From the NCBI GenBank assembly GCA_940671915.1, contig CALNVZ010003435.1, forward strand, positions 6,688,154-6,752,153: a DNA stretch of 64,000 bases, given 5' to 3'. The position numbers and the translations under genes are program-made. Below are positions 8,601 through 19,600 of the stretch, piece by piece. The number at the start of each line of letters is the position of its first letter. Within the stretch, counting starts at the first letter, position 1. The DNA comes from Paracentrotus lividus (taxonomy: Eukaryota > Echinodermata > Echinoidea > Camarodonta > Echinidae). The notes beneath the pieces were generated by a model. That model worked only from the letters and a program-made list of their open reading frames with translations. It ran no database searches and was not told where the DNA came from.

Positions 8601-11423
8601 AAAAGAGGAAAATTGCTACCAGTGAGGTAGTAGAAAATTTTGCAATATTAGATATAGAAAATTCGAGATTTCTTTGGCTGTAACTTCGTCAAATTAATTG
8701 TGTCTTCCAAGTCTACACACAGTGAGTTTTTTTTTATAGATTTTTTTTTTTTTTTTAGAATTTCAAAATTGGCGGAAATCTGCGCATCCGCGGAGAAAAA
8801 TCATGCCTGTTATAATGTATTTCCCTGCAAATAGTTCAGGTTTATTTGTATACATATGATCGGTATTGTGTTTACTGATAAAAGATGTTGAATCTGCCTA
8901 GTATATTTAAATTTTTATATAAGAGTGAAGATGGCTTTCACAATTCTGAAATTAAGATTACATCACGTTTTCACCAGGAAAAAAAACGAAATAGCACGAT
9001 AGGTGTAAATAATAGAAATCTAACAACAGCAGCACATAAGGATTACGGGAAGAGTTACTGAATTTCAAGTATAAGGGGTCTTGCTTTTAACCACAGATGA
9101 ATTCTTAACAATTATTATGAATTGTTACTAGTGTGTATTTCCTTCAGGTATCTCAAGGTATCCCAACTTACCAGCAAATGCCATGCATACATGGTCATCT
9201 AGAACACATATCTTTCTGACTGTCCTCTCCTCCTGAAGCTTCGCAACAGACTTCTTTTCCACACCCAGGACTACCAGATCCTTGCCACGTACACCAACCT
9301 AAATCAGTGAATGAGCAAGCATAGTGATTTAGTGATTAATTTAAGTCATAATTATCATATTCATAAAAAAGCTCCTTTTGTTAATGCTACCTGTATTTTG
9401 TTCTACCATCCTCCCAATTTTTGAAATGAGGAAAATTGTTCAAGACATTGTCATGATTGATTTATCAGTCCAGAAACATCTAGCATTCACACGTTGGTAT
9501 GATTTAGATCATTACATATAGTGTCATTTTTGGTTCAATTGCAGAATACCCTATACCACTACAGTTGCTTAAATAGACTACATGCATGTATGCATACATG
9601 ATTTGTTCTGAAAACAGATTGTCTAAATTGAGGTGGATGGGTATTCTACAATTATTTTTGTACAATACAGGATAGTTCAGAGTCTTTCTGGCACTGCAGT
9701 TTACTTAATAACAGTTACTGATACTCAGTGAATGGTAAAAGTGCAGCTGAATCACCTTTTATCTAAGTTGTCATCGATTGATATCAGAACAATTCTTCAA
9801 GCATCATGATTAATGTTCGCTGACTTTTTTTGCCTTCCAGGAGAATAGTGGACCAGCCAAAAACAGTACCATATTCAAAATCAATCTAATCAAAATATAA
9901 TATCCTCAAATACTAACTCACTTTAATTCCAGTTTATTTGGACGAAAATAATGTTAATTTGGACATATGGAATTTCGGGATTTGAATACGTATGAGGCAC
10001 ACTCAATGATCAAATTCAAACTCTCAAGTTAGGAAACGCAGACCAATAATGTGTCAGTTTCCTATCCTATTTTTGGAACGAATGTTTTATTTTTTGGTGT
10101 TTGTGATAGGTACAAAAACTGGATTTGCATCAATTCCCAAAATAGGAAGAGAATATTGTTGATTTTTCAACCCCCCCCCCTCAATTTTTTTCCCACTCAT
10201 TATGCAACTGCTTACTTCAACCATGGTGTTGTTACTGCAATCGTCTTGTGCACCTCAAAAGCAACTACGAAAGTTTGAGAATCCCTGGCCCACGTTGAAA
10301 TTTTTACTCCACAAATATGCACGACGCTTGAATGATCATGTTAGCATATGAAATACACTACCATTGTGCCTTCCAATGAACAATAGTCACGATAAATTTA
10401 GACTCGTCATTTATTTTTTTGGTATAAAGTCCTGTCGGAGCCCGACAGTTGAATTCGTTGAAGTTCCTATTTATATTTCTCTTCTTTATTCTAAAAAGTA
10501 TTGAAAGAGTGGCTTTCCGCCGCACGTTTCTTGAAGTCGAGTCTTGCAGTTTTTCTTGCGAAATGGGTCCACTTTGGTTATGATTGACAGCCCGCACGAT
10601 AAAAGCGGTCGTTCGGGAACAGCTGAATCGCGTTGTTCAGTTACGGTCAATGCACTTCAGTCATCGCAACCAGGAGGCGGAGCTTCACGCGATAGCTAAT
10701 CAGAGCGCCCAACAATCAAAATGGGCCTCAAAATGCATTATGATTGTCCTCTAGCTCTGTACAAACAAAATTGTAGACATTTCGATGTGTGGCCTGGCAA
10801 TACACCCGTGTTTTTTTCTGATATTTTTTCCCCAAAACAAAATCCACTTTTTTTTTCAGGAATGCCCTTTTTTCTATTTTGATCAAGATCAAGTTTACCT
10901 GCCATCATGCCACTCTTGTTGAAAGCTAAAGGCCTCAATGTATGAATTATGATAACAGATAATATCCCACATACAGCTGCAAACCAACATCAGTCAGTAC
11001 TGAAAAATGGCTGTCTGAGGAAACTTCTCAATAATAATTAGCGAAACCAATTATGAACTGACCATGCATAAGTGTAAGTGATAATATCCTGACATTTTAA
11101 CGTGTATGTTAATTATATTATGTTAGTTATTGGACAAATAACATGAAACGTTAGCCAGTGAGAACTCTTTAACTGTTAGTTAGGCAGAAGAAATAAGTTT
11201 ACTCAGTTCAATTTTTCAGTCCGCAACCCCACGCCAAATTTCAATGTGTGGGGCAACAAGAACCCGCTGAGTGCAGTGCCCCTCTGTCTTTCCCACGAAA
11301 AGTAAATGATTCATAACTTACCGCAGTTGAACCCTTTTTCACAGCTTCTTGGGCATATTCTACCTGAAATAAGTGGCCATCCGGTGAAAAGACTGTGATT
11401 GCTCTGTCGTACCTAGAACTCAT
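5516..11423 (-). CDS. PSMA7: Proteasome subunit alpha type-7 (alpha-4), six exons, complete
   Basis: Alpha-4 subunit of the outer heptameric ring of the 20S proteasome. It is a non-catalytic subunit that forms the gate and docks regulatory particles in cytosol and nucleus. Exons on the minus strand: 11423-11322, 9298-9172, 8218-8094, 7616-7494, 6955-6773, 5620-5516. They total 765 nt, giving 254 residues plus stop; human PSMA7 has 248. All introns are GT-AG and all phases agree. The N-terminus [17 protein letters not shown], then [17 protein letters not shown], is the proteasome alpha-type signature. A lysine/glutamate-rich tail ([15 protein letters not shown]) is typical of alpha-4. The ATG context AAACATGAG has A at -3. 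PSMA8 is the only close alternative. DHODH is convergent and MTSS1 divergent. Confidence 0.97.
5887..6334. mobile_element. 448-bp TTA-flanked MITE in PSMA7 intron 5
   Basis: The ends are inverted: GGCTGGGTTCACATAGA at 5887 and TCTATGTGAACCCAGCC ending at 6334, a perfect 17-bp TIR. Direct TTA copies stand at 5884-5886 and 6335-6337. A three-base TTA/TAA target duplication is typical of PIF/Harbinger elements. A 78-residue frame inside resembles nothing I know and the element is too short for a transposase, so it is non-autonomous. Confidence 0.85.
6338..6772. other. PSMA7 intron 5, remainder
   Basis: AT-rich intronic sequence with several AC/AAAC runs (6677-6710). I see no other feature. Confidence 0.6.
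6773..6955 (-). CDS. PSMA7: PSMA7 exon 5
   Basis: Sixty-one codons from [20 protein letters not shown] to MRRGEPLK, phase 0 on both sides. The acceptor is ATTACAG and the donor GTAAAGG. AIGR...V.EFLEK matches the conserved ANAIGR.AK..REFLEK block of alpha-4. Confidence 0.96.
7494..7616 (-). CDS. PSMA7: PSMA7 exon 4
   Basis: Forty-one codons from [20 protein letters not shown] to the end of [11 protein letters not shown], in phase 0 on both sides. The acceptor is ATCTATCAG and the donor GTGAGAAG. GRRPFG.S.LI.GFD and P.G.Y..WKA (alanine from the next exon) are diagnostic of proteasome alpha subunits. Confidence 0.96.
8009..8072 (-). mobile_element. SINE 3'-end fragment in PSMA7 intron 3
   Basis: The block ATAATGATAATAA, then TTTACATCTATATAGCGC, closely matches the tail of the full SINE at 40847-41128 (ATGATAATAATAG, then TTACATTTATATAGCGC). 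Orientation is the same as that copy. The rest of the SINE is missing. It ends about 20 bp from the donor of PSMA7 exon 3. Confidence 0.6.
8094..8218 (-). CDS. PSMA7: PSMA7 exon 3
   Basis: Completes the split glycine, then encodes [20 protein letters not shown] through TRFMAQLKQ (125 nt). [12 protein letters not shown] is the conserved first helix of alpha subunits. The acceptor is TTTTCAG and the donor GTACTTAC. A SINE fragment lies about 20 bp past the donor. Confidence 0.96.
8573..8812. mobile_element. About 240-bp MITE in PSMA7 intron 2
   Basis: The inverted ends are ATTATAACAGGCATGA at 8569-8584 and TCATGCCTGTTATAAT at 8801-8816. The core is AT-rich with T runs. The outer TTATAA/TATA is palindromic, so the exact element end and target duplication are ambiguous. 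Confidence 0.65.
8817..9171. other. PSMA7 intron 2, rest
   Basis: AT-rich intronic sequence between the MITE and the exon 2 donor. Nothing recognised. Confidence 0.6.
9172..9298 (-). CDS. PSMA7: PSMA7 exon 2
   Basis: Encodes [20 protein letters not shown] through [13 protein letters not shown] plus one base of a glycine codon (127 nt). It is flanked by acceptor TTTAG and donor GTAAGTTG. This is the second strand pair of the Ntn-hydrolase sandwich. Confidence 0.96.
9299..11321 (-). other. PSMA7 intron 1, with a CpG-rich block at about 10580-10725
   Basis: An intron of about 2 kb. Most is AT-rich and featureless. About 10580-10725 is distinctly richer in CG dinucleotides (for example AGCGGTCGTTCGGG and GGAGGCGGAGCTTCACGCG). 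A short perfect hairpin CTGTCGG/CCGACAG stands near 10432-10450. No coding exon was recognised here. Confidence 0.5.
11322..11423 (-). CDS. PSMA7: PSMA7 exon 1
   Basis: Thirty-four codons from ATG (11423-11421) to GCG, then donor GTAAG. It holds the whole alpha-subunit N-terminal signature including the gate residues [12 protein letters not shown]. It ends in phase 0. Confidence 0.96.
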
Positions 11424-11590
11424 GTTTGAAGTTGTAGAAAACTAGAGAATGAAGAACAAAACACACGCGCTGACTTGCAATATGAAAGTTAATAACTTTA
11501 TGGTGTCCTCGAATGACAAACATTCGTACAGCTGTGCAGTGCAACAGTACAATATCTATCTATTCAGGTGCCATATCTGCAGACTTTGGC
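11424..11590 (-). promoter_or_regulatory. PSMA7 promoter/5'UTR region
   Basis: The unique sequence between the PSMA7 start codon and the LINE remnant is only about 165 bp. It should hold the 5'UTR and core promoter, unless there is a further untranslated exon upstream. No TATA box is evident. The assignment rests on position alone. Confidence 0.4.
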
Positions 11591-12060
11591 GATCATGATT
11601 TTCCACAACTCTCTATTTTTAGCTTTCTCCATTTAACTGTAACCCTCTTTCCTCTACTCCTATCTCTTCAAGCCATTTATTCAAGCTGTCCATCAATGTC
11701 ACTCTTCTCCTTCCTCTACTCCTTTTTCCCTTGAACTTTCCTGTCAGTGACAGATTCTCTAAACCTCCCTTTAGTGTCAGGTGTCCCAAAAACCTCAACT
11801 GTTCTAATTCGTATGTCATGAAGCAGTTTCTGTTTTACATTAGCTTTCCTTAACACTTCCTTATTGCTAACTCGATCAGACCATTTGATTTTCAGCATCT
11901 ATCTGAGAAGCCACATTTCACAGCTAGCCAGACGCTTTGACATATCTGCTGTGATTGTCCATGCTTCGCTTCCATACATTAGAACCGGATTGATGTAACA
12001 ATTAAGTACCCGTATTTTAGTTTTCATACTAAGTGACGGATTTCTAAGAATATTACTCAT
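11590..12060 (-). mobile_element. Non-LTR retrotransposon reverse-transcriptase C-terminus, broken
   Basis: On the minus strand three blocks can be read in order: a CYINPVLMYGSEAWTI-like block, an IKWSDRVSNKEVLRKA block, then QLRFLGHLTLKGGLENLSLTG leading into GKRSRGRRR. These match the C-terminal region after the RT domain in many invertebrate endonuclease/RT LINEs (LLYG-E-WT, then RVSN-EVLR, then LRFLGH, GKR-RGR-R). An in-frame TAG separates the first two blocks, and a frameshift separates the second and third. It is inactive. It is a different LINE type from the remnant at 1100-1830. Confidence 0.75.
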
Positions 12061-12506
12061 TTTTGAATGAGTACAATAACTAATTTTTTATTCACCAATT
12101 CGGATTTACATTTCACATGTAGGCCTACCTGGTTTACCAAAAATGGTAGAGGCCAATACGCGGATGAATTCTTGGTATGCCAGTGGGTTAAATAAATTTA
12201 TGTAGTGATATGATAAATATAGCACATATTTTTTCATAATTACAGTGTGGAATGTGCAGAGGTCAGACCATTTAATTGTGATTTTTTTTTTCCATGTCCA
12301 CCCCGGCTGCCCCGGCTTTAAAAAAAAAAAAACGCTCGGTCTCCGGCCCCTGCTCCGGGGAGGTTGGATATAGGGGAGGGATGGGAGGAGAGGAGAGGAA
12401 ATAGGGCCAGTTAATGCTCATTAAATTTCTCATTCTGTGTCTTGTGAAAATTGTATTACTAGGTCTACCTGAATGCGATTACTATATAGTTATACCTATT
12501 TGCATA
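12061..12506. other. Intergenic spacer
   Basis: No gene seen. It contains a T run, an A12 run and a GGAGAGG-rich patch at about 12356-12405. Confidence 0.5.
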
Positions 12507-13246
12507 GGGGAGACCGGGGACAATTGTTTTTTAGCTTAATAGTAATTGCTTAAAACTAAATAAAACGAAATATGCACATCTTAGCTCGACATATGAATAA
12601 GGTTTGGGTTAAGTAAAACAATTTATTTTCAGGCCATTATCATTTCAAAACAAAGAGGTCAAGTCGGTTACAAACCCCCACAACACGGGGCAATATTTTA
12701 ACATGCCTGCCTATGGGGCAATTGTAACACATGAAATTGTAACATTTTGTTTTTCTTTTCAAAGTTAATGCAATTGACGGATCCAACATTTAAATAACAT
12801 TGACCACATGAACTAGGCCTAACTATAATTAATAGGACAATGCTTAACTCATTCACATTATATTTTCCACTTGCTAAATGCATGCATGATATGGGGCAAA
12901 AGTTATGATAGTTTGTTTACACGTTGTTACCTTTGCCCCGGAGGAGGGCGACCATATTTGGAGAGATTTTGTTCTATCTATCTTATGCTTATGTATTTAT
13001 CGTTCAAACCGTTTACAAAATACAGGCCTTAGAACAGAATTTCTAAATATTATAGAAATGATTTTTTTTTTTTTTTTTTTTTTTTTGGCGGGGCTGTAAA
13101 AAGTTTTATGAACCGTTTAATCTGCTTACACTCAACAGCATGTGGAGCGATGAAATGTACATGATCTACGTTTGTAGCGTGTTTCTGCTAGGGATGGGAG
13201 CCTCTGTTACATTTGTCTCGTTGTTACAATTGTCCCCGGTCTTCCC
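12507..13246. mobile_element. 740-bp TA-flanked TIR element
   Basis: The left end GGGGAGACCGGGGACAATTG at 12507 is mirrored by CAATTGTCCCCGGTCTTCCC ending at 13246; the 20-bp arms have one mismatch. TA lies on both sides (12505-12506, 13247-13248). Internally ATGGGGCAA and TTGTAACA words recur. A T23-24 run is at 13063-13086. No transposase frame exists, so it is non-autonomous. Confidence 0.8.
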
Positions 13247-14305
13247 TAAGCAGAAGAATGGATTTTTTTTTTCATTTTCATGCCCTCTTCATAGATCAAC
13301 ACCTGCCTGATTGAACACAATACAGACCGACTGAATAACAACGAATTATTGACACCAACCTGAAGGTCATTGTGAGAGAAAAAGATAAAAAAGAAAGACA
13401 ATAATAAAGGGAAAAGCAAAAATATAGAAACCAAATAATGAAAAAGAAGCTTTTTTTGTTGTTGTTGTTGTTGTGTGTTTGTTTGTTGTTGTTGTTGTTT
13501 TTTTTTCAAAGTAAAATTTTGTTTAAATTTGATAGGCCTATATATGCGAACAAATATTTTATGAAATATAGTACCAAATTATTTCTGTAATCTGCAAGAT
13601 TCATAATTAGAAAACTTTTTTTTTTATTCTACGTTTCCAAATAGGAAGCGGATAAAAATAGACGGAGAGTACTATAAAGCCCCCCCCCTCCCCCATCCTC
13701 ATTCAGGCTGTTAACTATAGAAACGTATGCTCATTCCCGATTTCTCCGGAAAATGTGTATAATATATATTTTGGGGGCTCATGCAGGTATAGGGGAAAAT
13801 ACCAATAAATCATTGAAATAGGGTAGAGCATTCCCCATCCCGACCTAGGGGTATAGTCTTTGAGGACAAATCCTGAAATACGGTCCGAATATGTTTTTTT
13901 TTTTGTTTTTTTGTTTTTTTGTGAAATGTAAAAAGGGGTAATTTTGCTGACTTCCCTCCAAAAAGGCTGTATAGAGGAACAATTTTGATGCAGCTTCCTT
14001 TCCAAAAGCCTGTAATAATAAGAATCTGGAACGAGCATGCATGTATGGCTGACTGCCGCCACCTTATATAGCTGACTGCCTAAATTTTAGGGGGAAAAAA
14101 AGTCATAATTTACGAAACCAAAAACTGGGGGAGTAGGAAGGACATTTGACATAATGGTCCCTCAACTTTAAAATAATTGGATGATGGATTTATGCTTGTA
14201 AGTCCCGCTTGGTGTATTTCTATCAATAATTTATTTAAGGAACTTTAAGGAAATTTAAGGAAAAAAAATCATTATGAAATGATGGACAAAAAATTGTGGT
14301 GAGGT

Positions 14306-14306
<1 letters not shown>

Positions 14307-14340
<34 letters not shown>
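14307..14340 (+). repeat. (GT)n microsatellite
   Basis: Seventeen or so uninterrupted GT units, followed by TGTGTTGTGAGG. Confidence 0.9.
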
Positions 14341-14341
<1 letters not shown>

Positions 14342-15965
14342 GTGTTGTGAGGGGGCATTTGATGAATTGTCCTCAACCTCAAAATATTGGGGAGGGACAG
14401 GATTTGCGCCCATGATTTTCAGTATAATTCAATAGCGCCATCTCATAGCAGTCTTACCCATTCTGGTATATAATCAAGTTGTGCATATTTCATATCCATC
14501 GATGTTATTTCAAGTTTCCATCAGTTTTGCGTGAGCTACAAATATTTGGTTAATACAGACCTGAAATATGAGCGTTTTATAAAATAATTGACAATATTCG
14601 TATAAGTTTTTGTTATTCATGTCAAAGCCTAAATTATCGTCTCTAAAATATGTCATGGTATGTTTTAAAATGAGTGAAGTCAAAGTTCTGTTTCAGGCCT
14701 ACGCAATGCAAACAAAATTTTAAAATCCCCAAATGATAAAATAACTAAATAATAATAGACACAAGGGAAAGATATATTATATTTCTTTATTAGTTTATTT
14801 ATTCTCAGTATCATTCGCATACTAGGAGTCGATTCTTCATTCCTGGTTTAGAATAATTATTTTAGTTCAGAATAATTTATGATCGCATGCTAGAGATCAT
14901 CACAAATGTGATATATAGCAAATAATGAAAGGGGGATTTTTAGAAAATGCGTAATTAATGAGATAAGATGAGCTTGGGGTCCAGAAAATGGGAAGGACCC
15001 AGGCCTAGTTTACTTGAGACTGGAGGTCCGACAAATACAAGCGCTCATAATGTTACTTTTTGTGGACGTGTGTTATTTTATTTAAAAGAAGATTGTCAAT
15101 ACCATCATCTGTGTTACACTATAAATCTTATACGACATTGCCTTATGATATACACATTTTATTTCTTACTGCTGGAAATGAATTATAAATTGAAATTTGA
15201 AATGCTCAGTTGCGGAATTACATCGATTTGAAAACAGAAGGGAATGCAGGAATGCACAAATGGAATTTGAAAAATATGAAAAATCCGTGATTTCCAAAAA
15301 TAATATTTCATTTTCAACAAGATTGGCATTTTATTCATGTCCCTTGCGACGTTATTCTTCCAGCAGGCCTACCGTTTTGTATGATTATTTATACAATTTG
15401 CGTTCATTAAGCATCTTAAGATCAACTTTATAACTAAGGTACATGTTCAAGGATATCCCTTTTATGCCTTATTAGAATTTCGAGTTGTAGGTCTATACGT
15501 CCGTTGAGGGGGGGGGGATGAAAATAATAATAATAATAACAATAAAAAAAAAAAAAAAAAAAAAAAAATGATTTCAACCTCGTGTTATACCAGTAAACCT
15601 GTATCAGTGGTGGATCATTATAAGGGGGGGGGGCGCCGATTTTTAAAATAAATTTTAACATGCACAGTCAGTGAGTGATTTTCAAATTATAGCCTTTAGG
15701 GGGACGTCCCCTGCGCCCCTTTTTTGATCCGTCCTGCTGTATCCGTTCATGCATGTAACTTAATTTTCTATGCTTTATAAAATCAATTTATTAAAAAAAC
15801 ATAGATGCAATAAGTCAAATCGGTGGGAGGACCCCTTATATGGCCACCTTCTTCATCATCATCATCTTTTTCTTCTTCTATTCCGCTGTTTCCGGAGAAC
15901 AGTTGAGTGTTTCATTAAACCAGGGTGGCTGCCCCAACCCTTAACTCCAAAGTTTGAACCCCCCA

Positions 15966-16004
15966 AAAACAACAACAACAACAACAACAAACAAACAAAC
16001 AAAC
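15966..16004 (+). repeat. (AAC)n then (AAAC)n microsatellite
   Basis: Compound microsatellite: seven or more AAC units followed by four AAAC units. Confidence 0.85.
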
Positions 16005-16059
16005 GAGCTGCATAATTATGCATCATAAATTATACATCTCTATGTCATCAAATTTTATC

Positions 16060-16594
16060 ACGAATGTTCCCGGCCGCCCCCGACGCCCCCCGCCTCCCGC
16101 CCCCCCCCAGCCCCAGACCGCGCGTGATGCATGAAGATGCGATGTCGAGCGCGCGCACGCGCTCTTCGTAAACAAAAACACACGCGTTTTCTGAAACGTG
16201 TGATGAATTGCAAAGTCTGAGAATTGTCCCCGAAATGTCGAATTTTCGGAGATTTTCTTGTGATTTGTGGGCGATAAATATCGCGAATCAATACTTCGTC
16301 TTTGTGAGTTGAATAAGCATTCTGTTCATAGCGATTGTTTTACGTTGGAGTATCGTTTGAACTTTCAATTTGGTGTGAGCAACGGGTAGCGGACTTTGCT
16401 CCAGCCTACGCCGGGCCGGAGCGGTAGCGAAGGCCAAGCCAAGCTGTATCCAGCTGAATTTTTGAGTAGATCCAAGTGGGATTGGACCGCACGAACAAAG
16501 ATCGGGGACTTCCTCCCAATGTCAACCTCGTGGATATTTTTAGTTGGTGTTGTTGTGGATTTTGAAGTTATCTCTCAAAGAAGCAGAATACACA
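16060..16594 (+). promoter_or_regulatory. MTSS1 CpG-rich promoter and 5' leader
   Basis: GC content rises sharply over about 16065-16180 (CCCCCGACGCCCCCCGCCTC, then GAGCGCGCGCACGCGC). Moderate CpG continues to the MTSS1 start. This is the only such block within several kb of the MTSS1 ATG, so it is taken as promoter plus leader. The transcription start cannot be fixed. An upstream ATG at 16519 opens a 28-codon frame ending at 16605 that overlaps the MTSS1 start in another frame. Confidence 0.6.
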
Positions 16595-16605
16595 ATGGAA
16601 GGTAG
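16519..16605 (+). other. Upstream ORF overlapping the MTSS1 start codon
   Basis: ATG at 16519 starts a short frame (MSTSWIFLVG...SRIHNGR, stop TAG ending 16605). Its context CCAATGT is weak (C at -3, T at +4). The MTSS1 ATG at 16595 has a strong context (ACAATGG). That arrangement allows leaky scanning. It matters only if transcription starts upstream of 16519. Confidence 0.4.
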
Positions 16606-16663
16606 TGAAAGGGATTGCAGTGTTCTTGGAGGATTATTCCAGAGTGTGATTAATGATATGAAG
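16595..16663 (+). CDS. MTSS1: MTSS1 coding exon 1
   Basis: Twenty-three codons ending DMK, then donor GTGAGAA, phase 0. CS.LGGLFQ..I.DMK is the conserved first helix of the MTSS I-BAR domain. Confidence 0.93.
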
Positions 16664-19600
16664 GTGAGAAATAAATCAAATGAAGCAAGTTGTGAACTTA
16701 CGTTAAGTTAAACTAAACTAAAGTAAAGATTCGCTTGACCTTAAAGTTGATGTCTGAAAAAGTGAAAAGAATGAGTTATGAATTTAATTGGTGTCTTGTA
16801 TAGTCCACCTGAATTTATGGGTTTCATTAAACGTAATGAAGTAGAACTAAATGAAAAAATAATATCGTTTTAACCTAGAAATCTTGAAAATTGAAGAAAA
16901 TCCCATCATTGAAATGAAAGTGAGAAAACATAAAATGAACAAATTAGATCGCAATCTACAGTGTACCTGTAGTGAGAGGGGCTATGAAGGTGATGATATC
17001 AATTGATCATGTTAATGGCGATGAGAGAAATTACGACTTCATTAAAAAAAAAATCATTTGTAGCCTAGATTATATCATATGGTTCCAGATTATATGGAGT
17101 AGGTCTATTGTTAAAGGGATTAAGTAACTTCCAAAAACAAGTGCAAAAGAGATCGAAATGAATAGAATTCTATCGCTCTGACCGTAAAACAACTACTGCA
17201 AGTTTCAGATCAAATGCAAGTCATTTACTATCTTAAACAGTGAAATTTCAAACGGGCGAGGAGTAACGGCTGCACATGATTAATTTATACCGCTCCGTTG
17301 AAAGCTTAGCCGCCCGGTAGGCCCGGCGACTTGACAACAGGAAATGCGATGAAAACACGTGCTCTGAAACGCACGCAGTTTTGTAAAGCGTCTCGAGGCG
17401 GGTAGAAATTTGAGTATAAAATCTTAGATATCTCGAAAGTAAAGCAAGCAAGTAGACTGCAATTTTTAAGGAATACAGACTGACCTATGTGTTCATAATC
17501 ATGATAGCAAAATGAGCTAAATCCAAAGTTCGCAATTTGAATATCATTCAATGATACTGCATCCCTTTAAATTGGAATTGTCTCTAGCTAGGGACACCAA
17601 GGGGAGGGGGGGGGGAGGGGGGGGGGGATGGTCACCTTTGTACTGTAGCCTGTAAGGATTGCCCTCCCACCTCGGACTTCGTGCAGTCATGATGATGCCA
17701 TACTGGAAATATAGAGTCAACAACTTTTGTGAATTGTGTATTAAATCATCTGCAGATTTACTTTGATTTTGTTAATTTATCTACATGTAAGCTGAGTTGG
17801 GATTTATTCGGATTGTGTAGACCTGTTATTATCATTATGTAATTTATTTCATGTTTGGTAATCAATTATGCATCTATTTTTTTTTTTTTTTTTCAAGCTC
17901 AAAAGCTTTCTTGTGGATGTGAAATATGTGTACACCGTACAGTGTGTACTATAGATTGGATTTAATCAATACTTGAACCTTTTAGATTTTTAAATTTTAA
18001 TAATATATAGGGGATCTACTAGTCTACTAGTAGTCTAATGATATGGGCTCAACTACATTGTCCTCCATTCCCAAGAATTTTTAAGTGAATTTCTATCAAT
18101 TATGAAACATCATTACCTGGGGTAATCACAGTATGGAAACAGCTGGATGGGTGTTGTGAGGACATCTATTGAATACATGTGCCATGCAACAACAAAGGGA
18201 TTAGTACCTAGGTGAACAATTGATCCTGAAACCCATATAGGTACTTTGTCTTTCCACCTGAGTGGTTACAGAAAACCAGAGGAAAACAGCTAGCTTCTGG
18301 CATTGTCTGATCTTTATTAGCCACTATTGTGTTGTACTGAAAAACCTCCAAGTACTTTACCTTCTTGAAGAATGTATTCTGAGAAAGATTATTGAATTGG
18401 CTCATGGTTGTTCACCCCTTCCATTCCATTACCTACTAAAGGCCCGGTCCCACTTACGGGAGGATCAACTGCGCATGAGTTGCGTATACAAATTTCGTTC
18501 ATCCGCAACAAAAAACAAAAACAAAACAAACAATCCGCAATTCATACGCAAATCATCCTAAAAAGTCAGTGGGACCGCGCCTTTACATGTAGCCTACATG
18601 TATATTTCATGCCACATGTTTCACAAATTTCTGAAAATTTTGGGAACAATCAATGAAATGTTTATGAACATGGTTTAAAAGATTTTCTTTTGTTACAAGT
18701 CTACATGCATGACATAGGAGCAGCCTTTTGTATTTAAAGTTGCAAGTGCTTGTTTATCTACTTTAGCAGTGGTACATAATAATAAGAAAAAGAAGAATGG
18801 CATATGCATTACTCACATTTATTGTGATTTCACTTTAGACAACCTTTGGACTTTGTGTCTACAATGAGACTGCAGTGAGATAAATCATTGGATGTACAAT
18901 GCACACTTTCATTTCTTAAATTTAATCAAAACTGTCAACAATGAATGCACTAATGCACTTGTCAATTGATGTCCCGGCCCCTGGGTACCCGGGGATGGCC
19001 GGGACTTGCACGCTAAATGTAAGCTAAAAAATGACATTCCCCGGTCAAATCCCGGTCAAAGTCCGGCAGGGCCGGGCATAATTGTGTGCAAACCCGCGCA
19101 AGTCCCGGCCCCAGCCTGCCGGGAATTGCGATGCAATCCCGGGTCTTTCTCTCGGTACACTCCCCCGCCCCGGCCGCGAACGCGAACCCGAATTTTCAAG
19201 CTTGTATATACGACGGGCGGCGGGCCGGGTGTGCATTCATTTTTCTGACATGTTGCAAGCATGATATGAATGGACGACACTGTAGTACCTGCGTTCAGTG
19301 CATGCATGCAGTGCATGTATGCAGTGATATGATCGATCGATCGTGTGTGTGAAAATTGATGATGACGTGTTGTGTATGGATGGCCAATATTGGCGGTGGA
19401 CGGACAATTATTTTTTTCTTTTCTTGTGACCATACCGGTCTGACAGTTAAGCGTGGGCGCCGACGCGGGAGGAGGGGGGCGGTAGTGTAATTTAAATATA
19501 GACAATTGCATTGATAATTTATTTGTTTGAAATAAGTTTATTCATTAATTCTTAATTTATTAATTAATTTTTTTTTTTTTTTTTTTATTTTTTTTTTTTT

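Larger units (their letters stand above)
13247..16050. other. PSMA7-MTSS1 spacer, simple-sequence rich
   Basis: No gene recognised. It holds (GTT)n at 13459-13500, (GT)n at 14307-14340, an A24 run at 15545-15568, a (TCA/TTC) patch at 15850-15880 and (AAC)n/(AAAC)n at 15966-16004. Frames here derive from these tracts. Confidence 0.55.

Noticed and set aside
19006..19511. Several overlapping proline/arginine-rich frames
   Set aside because: They lie in the CCCGG-rich subterminal zone of the TIR element, are open on both strands and match no family.
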